A stretch of DNA of 64,000 bases from Maylandia zebra (taxonomy: Eukaryota; Chordata; Actinopteri; Cichliformes; Cichlidae), in contig NC_135179.1 in the NCBI RefSeq assembly GCF_041146795.1, positions 26,337,047 through 26,401,046 on the forward strand, in the 5' to 3' direction. Positions 1 to 12,429 of this stretch are shown here, piece after piece; position 1 is the stretch's first letter, and each line of letters opens with the position of its first letter. The translations under genes were made by a program, and so were the position numbers. The notes under the pieces are model-generated. The model saw nothing but the letters and a program-made list of their open reading frames with translations, had not been told where the DNA came from and made no database searches.

Positions 1-1290
1 GCACCGCGTGCTTTGTAGATCTTCTCTCCGAGTCGCAGGAACGTCGCACGTTTTCACACCCACAACTGGATGTGAAATGCTGCGTTCAGAGACGCCACGT
101 AAAAGACAATTTGCCGTCATGTGAGTCCAGTAATGCCATGGAAACCATCGTATTTATTGAAATATTTACGCCTCGAGTCAGTGACCTTTACCCCAGAAAT
201 GTTTGACAAGCAGACAACAAAGTACCTTTTCGTAATAAATCTTAATTTATCCACATTTATTCAGATGTATGACTGTGCATTGCTCAGATCATTTCGGCAT
301 TTCAGCTTTGTTCAGCGGAGAACAATCAATTTTTTGGCAACCTAAAAAAAAGGTATCTAAAAACATATATTACTAAGGGTCACATTCTCTGATTCTCAGA
401 TAATTATAAAGACAGATAATGGCTCTCATTCCTTGATAGACACGTTCTTGTTTACAACTGGATCATAATCGTTTACTTTTATTCTACTTAAAGTATACAT
501 ATTTTAACATCAGTGAACGCCTCATTTAGCATTTTGTGTAACAAGACGAAATTCTGTCTAGAAGGGAAAACAGCGCCGCAGAGCTGCCGGGTACTGTAAC
601 TGCACATCTAAATACACTATTTTTGAGTGGGATATCTTCTTTTGGAGACAATTAAAAAAGTAGTTGTACAGCTGCCGTTTTATTGATAAAATTAAATTGA
701 TCGTCTTAAAAGAACATGAATAAAAAGTTATTAAACTAGGTTGACTTGTGGAATAAGGCTAAACCAACACAATAACCCAGACACATTATGTGTTTTGCTC
801 TTTTGTTGTTGTAGTGGTAACTGAAGTCCATGTAGTTAAATTGCCCTGGATAGTCTGTGCGTCACTTTTATCACATTTAGAGTTGAGCTCTTCATCTGTT
901 TGTCATATAAAACCAGTAAAAACATCCTAAATATAATTCTTTTAGCCTGAAATGTATTTATTTTTTCCCCTAAAGTGACCCAAAAGATACAAAATTCAAA
1001 CATTTTAAAATTTTAGCCTGTGGTACAGGTGTTATCAAATCTTGTGCAATGAGGCTGTTCTGAGGTAAACCTGAAACTTTTATGTTTTGTGTTCTAAGTG
1101 TTACACTATTAAAAAAATGTTTATATTAATCATTATAGACGATAGTGATGATATTTTTTTAATGATACAGAACTGAGCAGAGTGTTTAATGGATGTAATG
1201 GTTATAAATGTTTATATGATAATTCCCAATTGTTCCAGAATGATGTTTTCGCCATTTTCACTTTCAATAAAACATATTTGAGTTATTATG
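1..1290 (+). other. possible 3' UTR of a gene entering from the left (weak)
   Basis: No protein family is recognisable here. The first ~200 bases are more GC-balanced than the AT-rich DNA that follows, and a plus-strand AATAAA lies at 1266-1271, followed by a T-rich stretch. That arrangement would fit the end of a transcript whose coding part lies left of the window. An open frame runs from about base 3 to 200 but resembles nothing I know, and the 74-codon frame at 121-345 is likely chance. This is a guess from layout only. Confidence 0.2.
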
Positions 1291-4200
1291 ACTGTTCTTT
1301 TTTCATTTCTTAAGTAAAAGAAGATATGATATTACTGGTAATAGATGTTTTTCCTCTAAAAATGAGTGCTGTAATACCAGTAAAATAGATTCCCCCTGCT
1401 TTCTGAAACACTCATTAAGGAACAATTATATATTTATTGCTGTTCGATGGGAATTTTTATATTCTAAATAGATCTATTGTTCAAAATTGAATATAGGCAC
1501 TTGTTATGAACAAAGTCTTGGCCAGGGTCAATTTTTACATGCATCTTACTATGTGTATATATCATATATACTATGATGTATACGAATAACCCAAATTAAA
1601 CCTGAAATATGACAGGTTTGAAAACTTCTCCAGAATTGTGCTTTTAGGCTAATTACAATTGTTTGGGATTTTGATATGGAAGCTTTCACCCTTTAGATTG
1701 TGTACTTTCATCAAACAACTCAGCTGAACTGACTTTTTTTTCTTTCTTTTTTTGTTAACTGTTCATTGTGATTCACTAGAGTTGCGAACGAAATTGGGCG
1801 ATTAGTACATATGTTTGTTGAATTACAAGTTTATTAAATAATTTCTTTATTGTCTTACTTAATATACAACGCTGCAAATAAAATCATATTTTTGATTTAT
1901 TCAGGTACGTTCCTGCCAGCAGACAGACAGGTAAGCGCAAATCCACCATATTTCTTTACGTGTTCTGTAGAAGACTAAAATAGTCTTCATAAATTAAAAA
2001 CGCCAACAGAAATAACTTTTTATAAATAGGTTATCTTTACTGTCTAAATCAAACATTTATAACTGATTAAAACCTTAATGTCACATGTCCCTTGAAGCTA
2101 CCATCCCTTCGCTGAAAATTCAACATTTGCTCTTTTTTATCTACAAAGAGCCGCTAATGAACACGAGGTTTCGCAAATAAGCTATCAGAAACAAAGAAAA
2201 AAACATTATGTAGTAGTTTAGAGGGTGAAAGGGGGCGACTTGCAGCCACCGTCCTATTTGTGTTTAAAATCTCCAATCTTTACAAAAAGACAAACTGTCT
2301 CCAAAGGACACCTATTCCGCTATAATTGGTGTACACTGTCTTCAAAAGCTGGGGTGAGAGGTACAATGCCTTGCCTGTGAAAGGAAACTCCAAAGCACAT
2401 TAAAAGTGAATTACTTCTTGTGTAAAGTGTGTTCGGGGTCATGCTGGTCACGACGCGCGCACTTCTCCAAAAGCGCACACGTCTCCAAAGGCGCACTCCA
2501 TACTTTCTAAAAGGCAGTCATATTGTTGAGGGGTCTCACAAGAGGTGTACATATGGCATCCGGGTTGCAATTAAATGTTTTTAAGATGTTTTTCCTTTCT
2601 TGAAGAAGTTTCCTTTTCCTTTTTTTCTCTCCCGGCAGCTCTTTGCTAGAAAGAACAAGAGGAGGGGGGCACATTGAATGGCTTCGCTGCTAGTTTGGGA
2701 TGACAACAATCTGGTCAGCGAGTTGTTGGACTTTGATTGTCCCCCTCAAAACGTCCTTCAGACAAAAAGCCGAAGACGAAAATAAAGCCCCACCTGGTAC
2801 CTCTGTTTGCTAAAATAATAATAAATAGATTTCGTTTAATAAATAAGCAAAGGAGACTGTAAAGTGAAGTAGCAGAGGAAGTATTAATCAGGAGCATCAG
2901 GCAGGTATCACCTGCTCGGTAGCTTGCTTAGTTTATTGTTAAATATTGTTAAATCACTTTTCGTACCAAGTCTGCTCCGATATCTACCATTACCACAGCA
3001 ACTGGCCGCTTATGTTTGCCTATACTTTGCATAACAAGCAGGACACTACAGCACACTGATAAAAAATCAAGGAGAGAGACTGACAACTTCAACCCACACC
3101 TGTCCACGATATCCTAATATGGATTTGGCATCAATGAATATTTGTAAAGTGGTAATATTCAGTTTACTTTAGACTTTTCGGGCCTTTTATAACAGCAAGG
3201 CACCATCTCCTATCGCCCTAGTATATTTGTCCAGTTTATTGAAAGCATATGGTTATCAGATTGTTCCCAAAACACATATTTAGACAGAAAGTTAAGGAGA
3301 GCTTTTTGTGATCCTTTGTTGGCAATTGTAAATCATGCTTGAGCCCCGCCACGCTTCCCTTTCCTCCCTTACCCAGGCTAGAACGTATCTGCACACTGTT
3401 GACTCTTTTTTCTAATCTTTAATGTGTTAAAATAAAGTTTTATTAGAAAATAGCAACGCGTCACTGAATTGTGGCGATCTTGGACAAGTTTTTGGAGATG
3501 TCATAGCGCACAGACACAGGCTCACATTATAGAAGAAAACGAGCTTTTATTGTTGCGAAACACAAAAAGACCCTTTGTATCATCGATTTACACAGCGGAT
3601 TTCACCTTCCCACCTCTCCTTTTTTAGTTTGCTCCATGCGTAATTGTCTTATCCAAATACCGGAGCTTTGCGCTCTAACGCAAGAAGCAAATGTTTATCC
3701 AAATATATGCCATTTAAAAACAACACTTGTTTAATATAGGTAAGGTTTTCTGAGCTAACAAAGAGGTAAAATAATCTTTAAAAAAGACTCATCGAAGCAA
3801 TAAGTAAGGACCAACTTGTAGGAGCTTAAAGTTCTTTTAACGTCCGCCTTACCAGGTAGTGTGATGTGCGCAGAATCGCAAAGAGTCTCTCAATCTTTAA
3901 CAATAAACAATATTAAAATAATAACTGCAGAGAACTTTTGCATTTTCTTCTTCATCTCGGTTTTTAGCGTACTCTGGTGCACATGGAGCTGATTTTAGAA
4001 GCCAGTCTGGCAATAATGTGCTCTGCAGGGCATGTGCCGATGTTTTGAGTGCGTAAAATGTGGCATTACAAGTACCTCTTATGGATAGAGATCGGATAAT
4101 ATTTCCAAAATAAAACTTTGTGTACAGTGATATTTAATTAAACACAATACAAATATTGAATACGGTTCCACCTTTTGCGCATAAAACTAAACGTTGCTTA

Positions 4201-4830
4201 CTTTTCAACCATTGCGAAAGTCTTTTCATAAACACATTATGATTTACTATAACAATAAAGATGAAGACAGCTAGCCTTGAAAGCTTTAATGGGAATTAAA
4301 GGTAATCTGTAATCGAGTATCACATCATATATACAAGATCCATATTGTGTCTCGTGTCAAGCTTTTTTTTTTTTTTGCTAGACCAGCATCTCACTAGACA
4401 GAAACAAGCGCATGACCTCACTAAACCGAGGTCAAAGCAAAGCTCACAAAATGTTTTGGTTTTCTTTTCCTACCAGGACCTCCAGCATTTGACCAGCAAA
4501 ACAGGGAAATTAGTGAATAGCTGGCATAATGATAAATACAAGCAATAAACAGATATATTAAGATTCCCAGAGTGGTCGTTTAGGACCACCACAATCCTGA
4601 ACGCTGCATGTTTGTTGCCCCCAGACAAACTTATGGAAATCGGCTCGTAATGTTTACCTTCTCCAAGAAAAAAAACATGACCCTAGTCCATAAAATAGGA
4701 GTATTATTAGCCTGACATACATCCGTGGCACTTTGCCATCCACATGTATTTAATTAACTATTACAATGAATACACAAAGAAATGCAAGCACACTGAAGGA
4801 TGAGGGAGAGGGTGAAGGACTCGCTGCCTG
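1291..4830. other. AT-rich upstream region of neurog3, no gene recognised
   Basis: About 3.5 kb with no coding exon I can support in any frame; open frames are at most about 67 codons and look random. Homopolymer runs and AT-rich tracts dominate. Because it precedes a tightly regulated developmental gene, enhancers are plausible, but nothing in the raw sequence marks one. Confidence 0.4.
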
Positions 4831-4837
4831 GAAGCTG

Positions 4838-4911
4838 ATTGGCCACTCGACGAGCGCTGTTGATTCAGGCGTCCACGGTGCAAAAAACAGATAAGATAAA
4901 GGCCATATAAA
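4838..4911 (+). promoter_or_regulatory. neurog3: neurog3 core promoter: inverted CCAAT box and TATA box
   Basis: An ATTGG (inverted CCAAT) at 4838-4842 is followed about 65 bases later by TATAAA at 4906-4911. A transcription start about 25-30 bases after the TATA box would fall near 4936, just ahead of an exon-like stretch that ends in a consensus donor at 5036. Spacing and order fit a focused TATA promoter. The function is inferred from position and motifs. Confidence 0.6.
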
Positions 4912-4935
4912 GTGACAAGAGATGCGCATCCATCC

Positions 4936-5035
4936 CTCACTGTCACCTGCACATATACACTGTCTGCTGCCTCCAGCTACAAGAGCGGACTACGTCTTTA
5001 TCCCAGCTTCGCCTGTCAGGAGCAGGCCTGCAAAC
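4936..5035 (+). other. neurog3: neurog3 exon 1 (5' UTR, predicted)
   Basis: The segment lies between the expected TATA-driven start and a strong donor (AAAC then GTAAGTGCG, GT at 5036-5037). The matching acceptor is a pyrimidine-rich stretch ending in CAG at 5327-5329, one base before the coding ATG. A 5' UTR exon followed by a single coding exon is also the arrangement known for mammalian NEUROG3. The 5' end is approximate. Confidence 0.55.
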
Positions 5036-5330
5036 GTAAGTGCGACTACACTCAGAAGTTTATTTATTTTTAAAATATGTCCTTTAATGTTTTTCAGATA
5101 TTTCATTTCTAGTTACTGGTGCAGTTGCGTTGTTATTTTTAATCAGTTAAAACATTTAACGAACTCGGGGTGTAGATACACGTTTCAGTCTCGTAGAAAA
5201 AATGGGAAACGTGATTTCCAGGGTTTGTGGCACATCTCAGGGCATCATTTGGAGTTTCTTTTTCTCTTTATAGCCAAGCTGTCTCATTGGCATCACTTTT
5301 GATTATTTTCATCTTCTTCGTCGCCACAGG

Positions 5331-5969
5331 ATGTATCCTAAAGTAATCTGCGTCCCCGACGCCCTGCGCGGGTTTTCTCCAACACTGCGCAACCGAGTGA
5401 ACGAAGCCGGTGACACTTCAGGAGACTCACGAGGACAGCTCCCGCGAAAACCAGCGACTGTTACCCGAGACGTGTCCTCAGTGAAAAACCCCAAACACAG
5501 ATGTGAGCAGTCCGGGCAGCGGGGCAGGCGAAGGATGAAGGCGAACGATAGAGAGCGCCACCGCATGCATAATCTGAACTCCGCCCTGGACGCGCTGAGG
5601 AGCATCCTGCCGGCTTTGCCAGAAGACGCGAAACTAACAAAGATCGAGACTCTGCGATTTGCCCGCAACTACATCTGGGCTCTGACCGAGACTCTCCGGA
5701 TGGCAGACCAGCACGCACACACTCAGGACTATCTGGCATCAGATCTGAGCAGCCCGGCAAGCGTTTTATCTGCCGAATGGGACTCAGCATCACCTTCAGA
5801 ATGTGGTTATGGGACCAATGCTGACTTTAGCCACAGAAGCTCTCTCACCGCTGTTAATGAGATGAGCTGCAGAATCTTCCCAGGAGAAGAATCCAGCGCC
5901 ATCCCCGTTACCTTTTGTTTCAAGTCCCTGTGTGCTGACAATGACCTGACGAGTATGTGGCACTTTTGA
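5331..5969 (+). CDS. neurog3: Neurogenin-3-like bHLH transcription factor
   Basis: Single coding exon, 212 residues. The bHLH domain is at about residues 67-124: a basic region ([16 protein letters not shown]), helix 1 with ALDALR, a loop with [13 protein letters not shown], and helix 2 with FARNYIWAL. The run [10 protein letters not shown] with [13 protein letters not shown] is neurogenin-type, and the NSALDALR / [11 protein letters not shown] wording favours NEUROG3 over NEUROG1 or 2. Proteins of this family dimerise with E proteins, bind E-boxes in the nucleus and drive neuronal or enteroendocrine/endocrine precursor fate. The ATG sits one base after the predicted acceptor, so no earlier start is possible in this exon. 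The termini are low complexity and not recognisable, as usual in fish neurogenins. One oddity: the basic region has His at residue 77 where neurogenins normally have Asn (RERNRM). The nearest gene, pdlim1, is convergent. The family is certain; the paralogue call is likely. Confidence 0.85.
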   Translation: MYPKVICVPDALRGFSPTLRNRVNEAGDTSGDSRGQLPRKPATVTRDVSSVKNPKHRCEQSGQRGRRRMKANDRERHRMHNLNSALDALRSILPALPEDAKLTKIETLRFARNYIWALTETLRMADQHAHTQDYLASDLSSPASVLSAEWDSASPSECGYGTNADFSHRSSLTAVNEMSCRIFPGEESSAIPVTFCFKSLCADNDLTSMWHF

Positions 5970-6300
5970 CTCTCTATACCGCTCCATCTCACATAAAGAC
6001 ATTTGGGTGCAAGCAGCAGTTCCCCATCCGCTTTAGCGAGGTTACGCTTAAGACCAGGTCCAAAGACATTAGTTACCCATGTTCAGTGTTTATTCTTAAA
6101 AAGCAATTAAAGTTTGTTTTGCTTTTCTTTTTTTTTTTTTTTTAAAAAGGGGGGAAAAAAAAGACTTTCTGAAGCCACAACTGTCATTCAAATCATTCTT
6201 TGTGTTTGAAAGCAATTTAATGATCATGTGGCACCCCTAATATTTGCAACCCTACAATCAGTGTCACTAAAAGTAAAGAAAAAGAGCACAAGGGACAGTT

Positions 6301-6409
6301 AATAAACCAGGACGACATGAGAGAATTTGTTCAAGCTAAAAAATATTTATTCGGCAATTATATTCAAATGTATTTTGCTGTATAAAACAATGTTTATTTA
6401 TTCAATAAA
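6301..6409 (+). terminator. neurog3: neurog3 poly(A) signals
   Basis: Two plus-strand AATAAA hexamers, at 6301-6306 and 6404-6409, lie 330-440 bases after the neurog3 stop. They predict a 3' UTR of about 350-460 bases. The second overlaps the poly(A) region used by the opposing pdlim1 gene. Confidence 0.55.
6393..6402 (-). terminator. pdlim1: pdlim1 poly(A) signals (minus strand)
   Basis: TTTATT at 6393-6398 and 6397-6402 reads as two overlapping AATAAA on the minus strand, about 400 bases beyond the pdlim1 stop; a further one lies at 6346-6351. The minus-strand sites are adjacent to, or inside, the neurog3 3' end. Confidence 0.5.
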
Positions 6410-6797
6410 AACTGTAGAAAACATGTTTTTCCTTTAACAGGGATGGGAATATTCTGGCTTTCTTTTGCTTCCATGATTCAAAAGACGCTGAAATGTACAA
6501 ACAGTATCAAAACATAGTGGCTGTCATTCAAATTATTTTAAATGATACGAAAAAAAAGAAATGCCATCTTACAGTATTCACTGGTTTTTCTTATAGGCCA
6601 AAGTTTTTGTGCAAATCAACATTTTCAAACACGTAGTTCCTTACTGTCCTGCCTACCAGTGACAGTACTGAAGTATAGTGTGAAAGGAGACCAGTTCATA
6701 GTCTTACGAGTAGCATTAGCTAAATATTGTAAGTCTCGGTTTATGTCTTGGTGTCCTATGGTGGCGTGCAGTCCGAGGCCGAGCTCAGTGAAGGGAA

Positions 6798-9700
6798 CTA
6801 CTTGGGAAAGACCGTAACCACGTCGTAGCCCTCGGGTGGAGTCACTCGCTCGCGGGCGTGCGTCTCACAGTAAATCTGGTTCTCCACAAAGAAATGTCCC
6901 TTCTGTTTTAGGTTGACGTTGCAGTCTGTGCAGGTGTAGCACTCGGGATGACGGAACTTGTCCCTCAGCTTCACAACCATCCCTCTGAAGTGTAAATAAA
7001 AACAAAAATAAGTGAGAATGGCAGTGAGGGTCGCTGTCTATAGGAAAGAGCATTTTCTGATCTAAGCTGATCAAGTTAGAAAACCTAAACACACATTTAC
7101 TTTTAGATCTCAAAGGTGTTTTGGAGAAAGATGAACATCAGGAAACGTCTGAGTCAGAAATTAGGCCTGATTTATAATGTTTTGCTTGCCATTACAGGCA
7201 CGTTCCATGTTCCCACTTCCCAAAACAGCACAGACATGAAAATGTCAGAAAATGAAGTGATACTCTCGTACAGTATCTCAAAAAGGAAAGGACTGAAATG
7301 ACCCTGTGGGAGAAAAGATTCGGTGTCGTATTCTGTACACTAGGATTTTATAATCTGGCTTTAACATCCACAACCACGTTGAAAATAATGGTAAGAAACA
7401 AAAGCAATTAATCTATTGCTAAAAAAGACACATATTATAAGCCAGCATTGGTGAACCCGTGGGCAGACCCGTTCCTGGTAAACCCCATACTAAACCCTCG
7501 GCATGGCAGATTTAAGTAGAAGTTTCTAAACTTAGATCTTCTGATGGGACAGTGTGGACAGTGTGCTAAACATCTGTATGAAGTAAGGATTTTCAAGGAT
7601 ACTCTTAAAGAAAGGAAAATAAAACATTTATGGACTTTTCTAAAAATATAAAAAGCAAAATTAAAATATCTTCCAGCAGCAGGAATTAGGAAACAAGTGT
7701 GTTGTTGTTACTTCATTTGCCCACAAGGTGGAGACAGTATTTCTCCCAAGTGCTGCTAGATTCAGATGAACACAATCTAGAGGCCTACAGAGTTCAAGCT
7801 TGACCATAAAATACTTACACAATCCCAGATCCACATTTGTCACACATGGGTAACTTCTCTGTGTTCCCCACTGATGCTCCAACCTTTGTTGTGGGCGCTT
7901 TCACACTCCTGAAGCCTGATGGTTTATCCGAGTCGCCTACAAACACCAAGAATAGACTGAAAATCTTGATTGGAACTAAAAGACAACAGTCTACCAAAAA
8001 GCTAAAATTGTTTAAAAATACAATATAAAAATCCTACATTGCCCCTTAAAGTATATGGAAAAAGCATGGTATCAGTACCTGTCTCAAGAATCTCCTGAAG
8101 CACCTTGAATGAAGCAGACTGTCGAGGAGGCTCGTCAGACTCCTGATTCTCCTGCAGCATCTTGTAGACTTCGGAATCTGCGACTATGGGCGGTCGCTTA
8201 CCTGATGGCTCTGATGGAGCACTAGAAAGAAATTGGGCACGTTTCAGCAAGGAAAAAAAAAAAATCATATTCAGCAACAGCATTTTGATACATAATCAGA
8301 CTGGCAGTAAAAGCCCAGGAGATCAGTGCTGATTCAGCACGAAAAAAAAAAAACGCCAATGAATGAACCTTCTCTTGTGTTTTACTTGTTTTAAACATAG
8401 ACTTAAGTGACATCATTTTCTTAAGTCACTGGATTAGTAAATACTGGCTCCATCTGCTTGGAAGCAATATTCACACTTTAATGATTTGTTGAAGCACAGC
8501 AGCCTTTCGGGAGCTGGCCCGCTACTGTAAATCTTGCAGTTAGCAGTTAGAGCCAAACAGTGTGCACATGTACTTCTCCTCCAGAAAGGATTCAAATAAA
8601 TCACAGAGTGTTTAAGAGGTTTTGTGTATGTCAGTATTGAAGTAATCCTCTAAAACAAACGCAGTTCCAGTTTCCCCAATTCAAAATGAGTATTTGGAAA
8701 ACAACTTAATGAAAAGCTAAGCTTGCAGAATGATCTATAAAAGTCTTTCACAGAGTATCCAAACAACCAAGCAAATCAAAAAGGAAGATGCATACAAATT
8801 CATTTTTCAATTAAATGGAAACATTCTGAATTTGAGCCACAATTTACTGAGTCTACTGCCCACAACGATTATTTACTCTGTGACCCAAGCAGAGCCCAGC
8901 TAAACTCACTCATCCTCACATTTTCAATACTGATTGATTGCCATCACTTAAGCCCATCTTACTTGTTGGGGGGGTCATTAGCCGTAGTAATGGTCTTGAC
9001 TTCATCCACAGCTGAGTTGAAGTCCTTGATATTCTCTGAAGAGTACAGCCCAGATGGATTATTGTACTGGTTAGTCACCACTTTGGAGCCGAAACCAGTG
9101 AAAGGCAGGGCGCTCCTGTTGTGGGTCGAGCCTATGTGTTTCACCTCCTGCAAAAACCAAGCTGCAAAAGTTAGGAGAGTGCAATATTTATGAAATCCAA
9201 GCGTAATTGAAACAAGCAATACTCTCAGTGCACACCTGATGAGCTATAAAAGTTTTATTTTCTTAATTGCGCATGTACAAACATGCAGTGTTTGCTAAGT
9301 GGGTTAGAAATATTACTTAAGGTTTGAAAGTGACTGGCCTATTGTGTTTTAAGCTTCACTTTCAATAACATTTTTCTTGAAAACAGACTTGGAAACTTTG
9401 AGCGGTTCTGTCTTTTTAAAGCAGCTTCCAGTCTGATACAAAGTCACACATAATTTAGCAGGATAATGACTGTGGACTCTGCCTTAATTATACCTACGTG
9501 GCTAACTTTAACGACAGATGCGTCATGACACTGGCATGCCATCACAGTGGGCATACAAATACCACCAAATCTAGCTCATGCTTTACAGTGGGAACACGGA
9601 AATGCCTCCAAATATAGCTCATGCTTCAAGCTTCTAAAAGTGCAAAATCTCCCCGAGTCTCTGCGAGCAAGATGACTTGCGCAAAGGAGCTGACAATACT

Positions 9701-12019
9701 TACATAAAACAAAAGAGTGAAGCAACAGATTCTAGAGAAGTGCTTGAAATATGTGTTAATATGTGTGTGGGAGAAACAAAAAAAACAAAACTCTAGTTTT
9801 GTGACTTGTGAAACACACACACACACACACAGGGCCTGAGACACCGTTTCCTACATGAATTCATACTTTGGCCTCAACTTTCCACTCAGCGGGCAGGAAC
9901 TGAGGCTTGCGTCAGGGCTTGGCTGATAAACTACTGTCTCCTAGGAAACCTCCTGTTGGTAAGTAAACAATGACTTCATCATGAACAGTAGTAGGATATA
10001 AATAAAAAAAAAAAATAAAAAAAATCCCCAAGCCTTTGCAGGCATGGGGAGGGCAGCACTCTGGCTTCCAGAAACTGAACGGCTACTCGATTTCACTCTA
10101 AATGACAAAGCTGGAGGAGTCACTTTGTTAAAGTTCATACAGCTTTGATGCTGACACACACCCGTGGTTCTGACGCAAGATTCATCTTGTAGGGATGCGT
10201 CTTCCCCTCTTCAGATGACAGCGGCGACCACAGTTTTGTTTCTGACCTGAGGAAGACAGGAAGGCAAAACAAGGCTTGAAAGATGATCTGAGGATTCAGT
10301 AACATAAAATGCCAGGATCGCCCGCGTGTTCCTGTGTATCAGCACGTGAACGCAATATTAGGGCTGTGTCTTTGAATGCAACAGAGCCCTTGCAGGCATG
10401 CTCATGTTCTTGTTTATCTTGCAGTTAAGCCCGTCCTTTCATGCATTCAATATGACATCACTTAATGGGAGCAAACATATGTGGTTCCAACCGTCTTTCA
10501 AAGCCCTTTTGATACGACTCCTCAAAAGTCATCAGTCATGAGTAATTTACAAGACGACACAACAGAGCGATGCGGGATTGCAACATGGTAAAAACCAGTA
10601 AAACAAACAGAACTGCTGTTTAAAAATCACTGAATAAACATGATGTCACTCGCTGAACACCTGGATTGCAGCTGAGCCGTCTCACATTACTCACTCTTTT
10701 TCTCTGAGCCTATGGCTATGCAGATGAGAATGGCACATTTAGACACAGCTTACCTGTCTATGGAGAGCACCATTTCCTCTATGCAGCCCTTTATCTTGTT
10801 CTGCGCCTCCAAGTGAGTCATGTTCTCTGTTGGTTCTCCATCGATGGAAAGAATTATATCCCCGATGCATAGATTTGCTTGGGCTGCTTTACTCCCGGGG
10901 TTGACCTACAACACAGGACATAGAAATGATAAAATTAGAAGCCACTTGTGCACCATAATTACAAATATATGGAAAACGCACCTTCTAATTACAGCCTAAA
11001 GGCTTCCAAGTCAAAAGAGGAGAATGCCATTGTTTTAAACCTGACCTTCAAGAACCTTTAAGCAGCTGTCTTTGTTAACAGTAAACAGAAGCGAAGGCAC
11101 TTGCAGAGTCAGGATAAAAGCTTCCTGGAGCCCAGATTCTCTATCTGAGATAAAGGCCTAAAGCAGGGAGAGGGACCAGGAATTCCTAATCACTTTTCCA
11201 TGGGTGGGGTGGCCTGACCACAGTAATAACCTTCACAAGAGGGGAAAAATGCAGTGTAGGCTCAGAGGAGTGCTTTGCTAGCTATAATCCGGTTCATTAC
11301 TGCCACCAGAGCAGCACCCTGTATGAAGCTTAATAAAATCTTAGCGCTAATGAACACCAGTGAGGTGTGTCAGCTGTCAGCGCATGACAAAGAGGCTCCG
11401 ATGGGTCCATGGTCACTCAGTGATGTCAAAGCATGGAGTTGAAACTTTTAAAAATCACGCTTTAAATCTTAAGTAAATTCTGTAAGAGACCAAATATGAA
11501 AACCATTGTTTGGGATTAGTGCATTTCTGGTTCGGCTATTATAAAACTACTGTTTTAAAGTAGCTTTAACTCTCAGTTAAAGACTGAAAAAGATACATAA
11601 AAATCACAATTCATCAGAAATTCACCAAAAATATATTTTACCTTACATAAAAATGTATGTTTTTAAATATTAAGTGGGGTCCACGGACCACCGCGTTTGC
11701 TCCTTGAGGTAGCACTAGCAAAAATTGCCGCTAACTTAACTTTTAATTACAATAAACTGAGAAAGCTAACGCTAGTTTAGCCGTTCGTTAGCCCTCCGGT
11801 TAACACAAGCTAACCGTTAATCGTCAACCAGCCTTCAGTAAAGTCGCGGGGAAACAATGAGAGGTGAGAGTCCAGGTGCGGTTACACTGAAATGCGGGGG
11901 AGAAACTAACAGTAAAACGAACTTACCCGGGAAATAGCCAGTGGCTGCTCGAAGTCCTTTCCTCCAACCAGCCTGAACCCCCAGGGGCCGGGACCCGGCA
12001 AAGCCACACGGAGAGGCAT
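6798..12019 (-). CDS. pdlim1: PDZ and LIM domain protein 1 (CLP36/Elfin)
   Basis: Seven coding exons join in phase: 11927-12019, 10754-10905, 10162-10246, 8963-9147, 8079-8221, 7819-7936, 6798-6984. All have GT-AG borders and total 963 bases, i.e. 320 residues plus stop, close to the roughly 330 of mammalian PDLIM1. The PDZ domain is at about residues 3-84, with carboxylate-loop motif GPWGFRL and [16 protein letters not shown] motif in exon 4 ([15 protein letters not shown]) is the alpha-actinin-binding signature of this family. The single LIM domain, at about residues 251-303, starts CDKCG, continues [10 protein letters not shown] and ends IYCETH, so the zinc ligands look intact. The extreme C-terminus (ERVTPPEGY...VVTVFPK) is PDLIM1-specific and separates it from PDLIM3. 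PDLIM1 scaffolds alpha-actinin, palladin and kinases on actin stress fibres. The start Met is followed by the PDZ with no room for a longer N-terminus. Downstream it runs tail to tail into neurog3; upstream lies sorbs1 in the same orientation. Confidence 0.93.
6985..7818 (-). other. pdlim1: pdlim1 intron 6
   Basis: Intron with GT-AG borders that splits the LIM domain after its first zinc-ligand pair. I see no additional exon, RNA gene or recognisable repeat in it. Confidence 0.6.
9813..9831. repeat. (CA)n microsatellite in pdlim1 intron 3
   Basis: About nine uninterrupted CA units. Nothing else is recognised in the intron between the exons at 8963-9147 and 10162-10246. Confidence 0.8.
10906..11926 (-). 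other. pdlim1: pdlim1 intron 1
   Basis: Phase-0 intron inside the PDZ domain, after the codons for PLAISR. It holds no coding frame or repeat I recognise. First introns often hold enhancers, but there is no direct evidence here. Confidence 0.6.
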
Positions 12020-12429
12020 GGTGTGAAAGTTTTGAAACAGAGCCGACGGTAGTAAAGGAGCTGCCTCAGACCTCTGCTTCACTTCCTACTGCAATATGAC
12101 GTGGAGTAATCAATGGTCAAAAGTTTGAGGCTGACTGCAACTCCACCGCATTAGTGGAGGGGGAGGACCCTCGGATTACAGTTGGACGAATAGATTTTGA
12201 AGTTTCCTCCCTGATAAGTGAGACCGAAGATCGTGTACGAAGAAGATGGATCACTCGCGCACACGCCACTGACGTGCAGAATTGTGGGATTAAGCCACCA
12301 TACTGGGTGAGTAAGCCCCTTGGACACAGCGACTGAGTAGTGGCCATCATTTTCTTCGTCACGTGTTTATCTTATTAAGAAAATCTGAAGCAATGAAAAT
12401 ACTGTTGTGTGGCTTATGACACTAGTTAT

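Noticed and set aside
5309..5793. Two overlapping minus-strand frames (119 and 110 codons)
   Set aside because: They are shadows of the neurog3 coding exon.
8156..8210. In-frame GTAAGC inside pdlim1 exon 5 as an alternative donor
   Set aside because: Using it would leave a 17-base micro-exon and remove conserved family sequence; family alignment supports the full exon.
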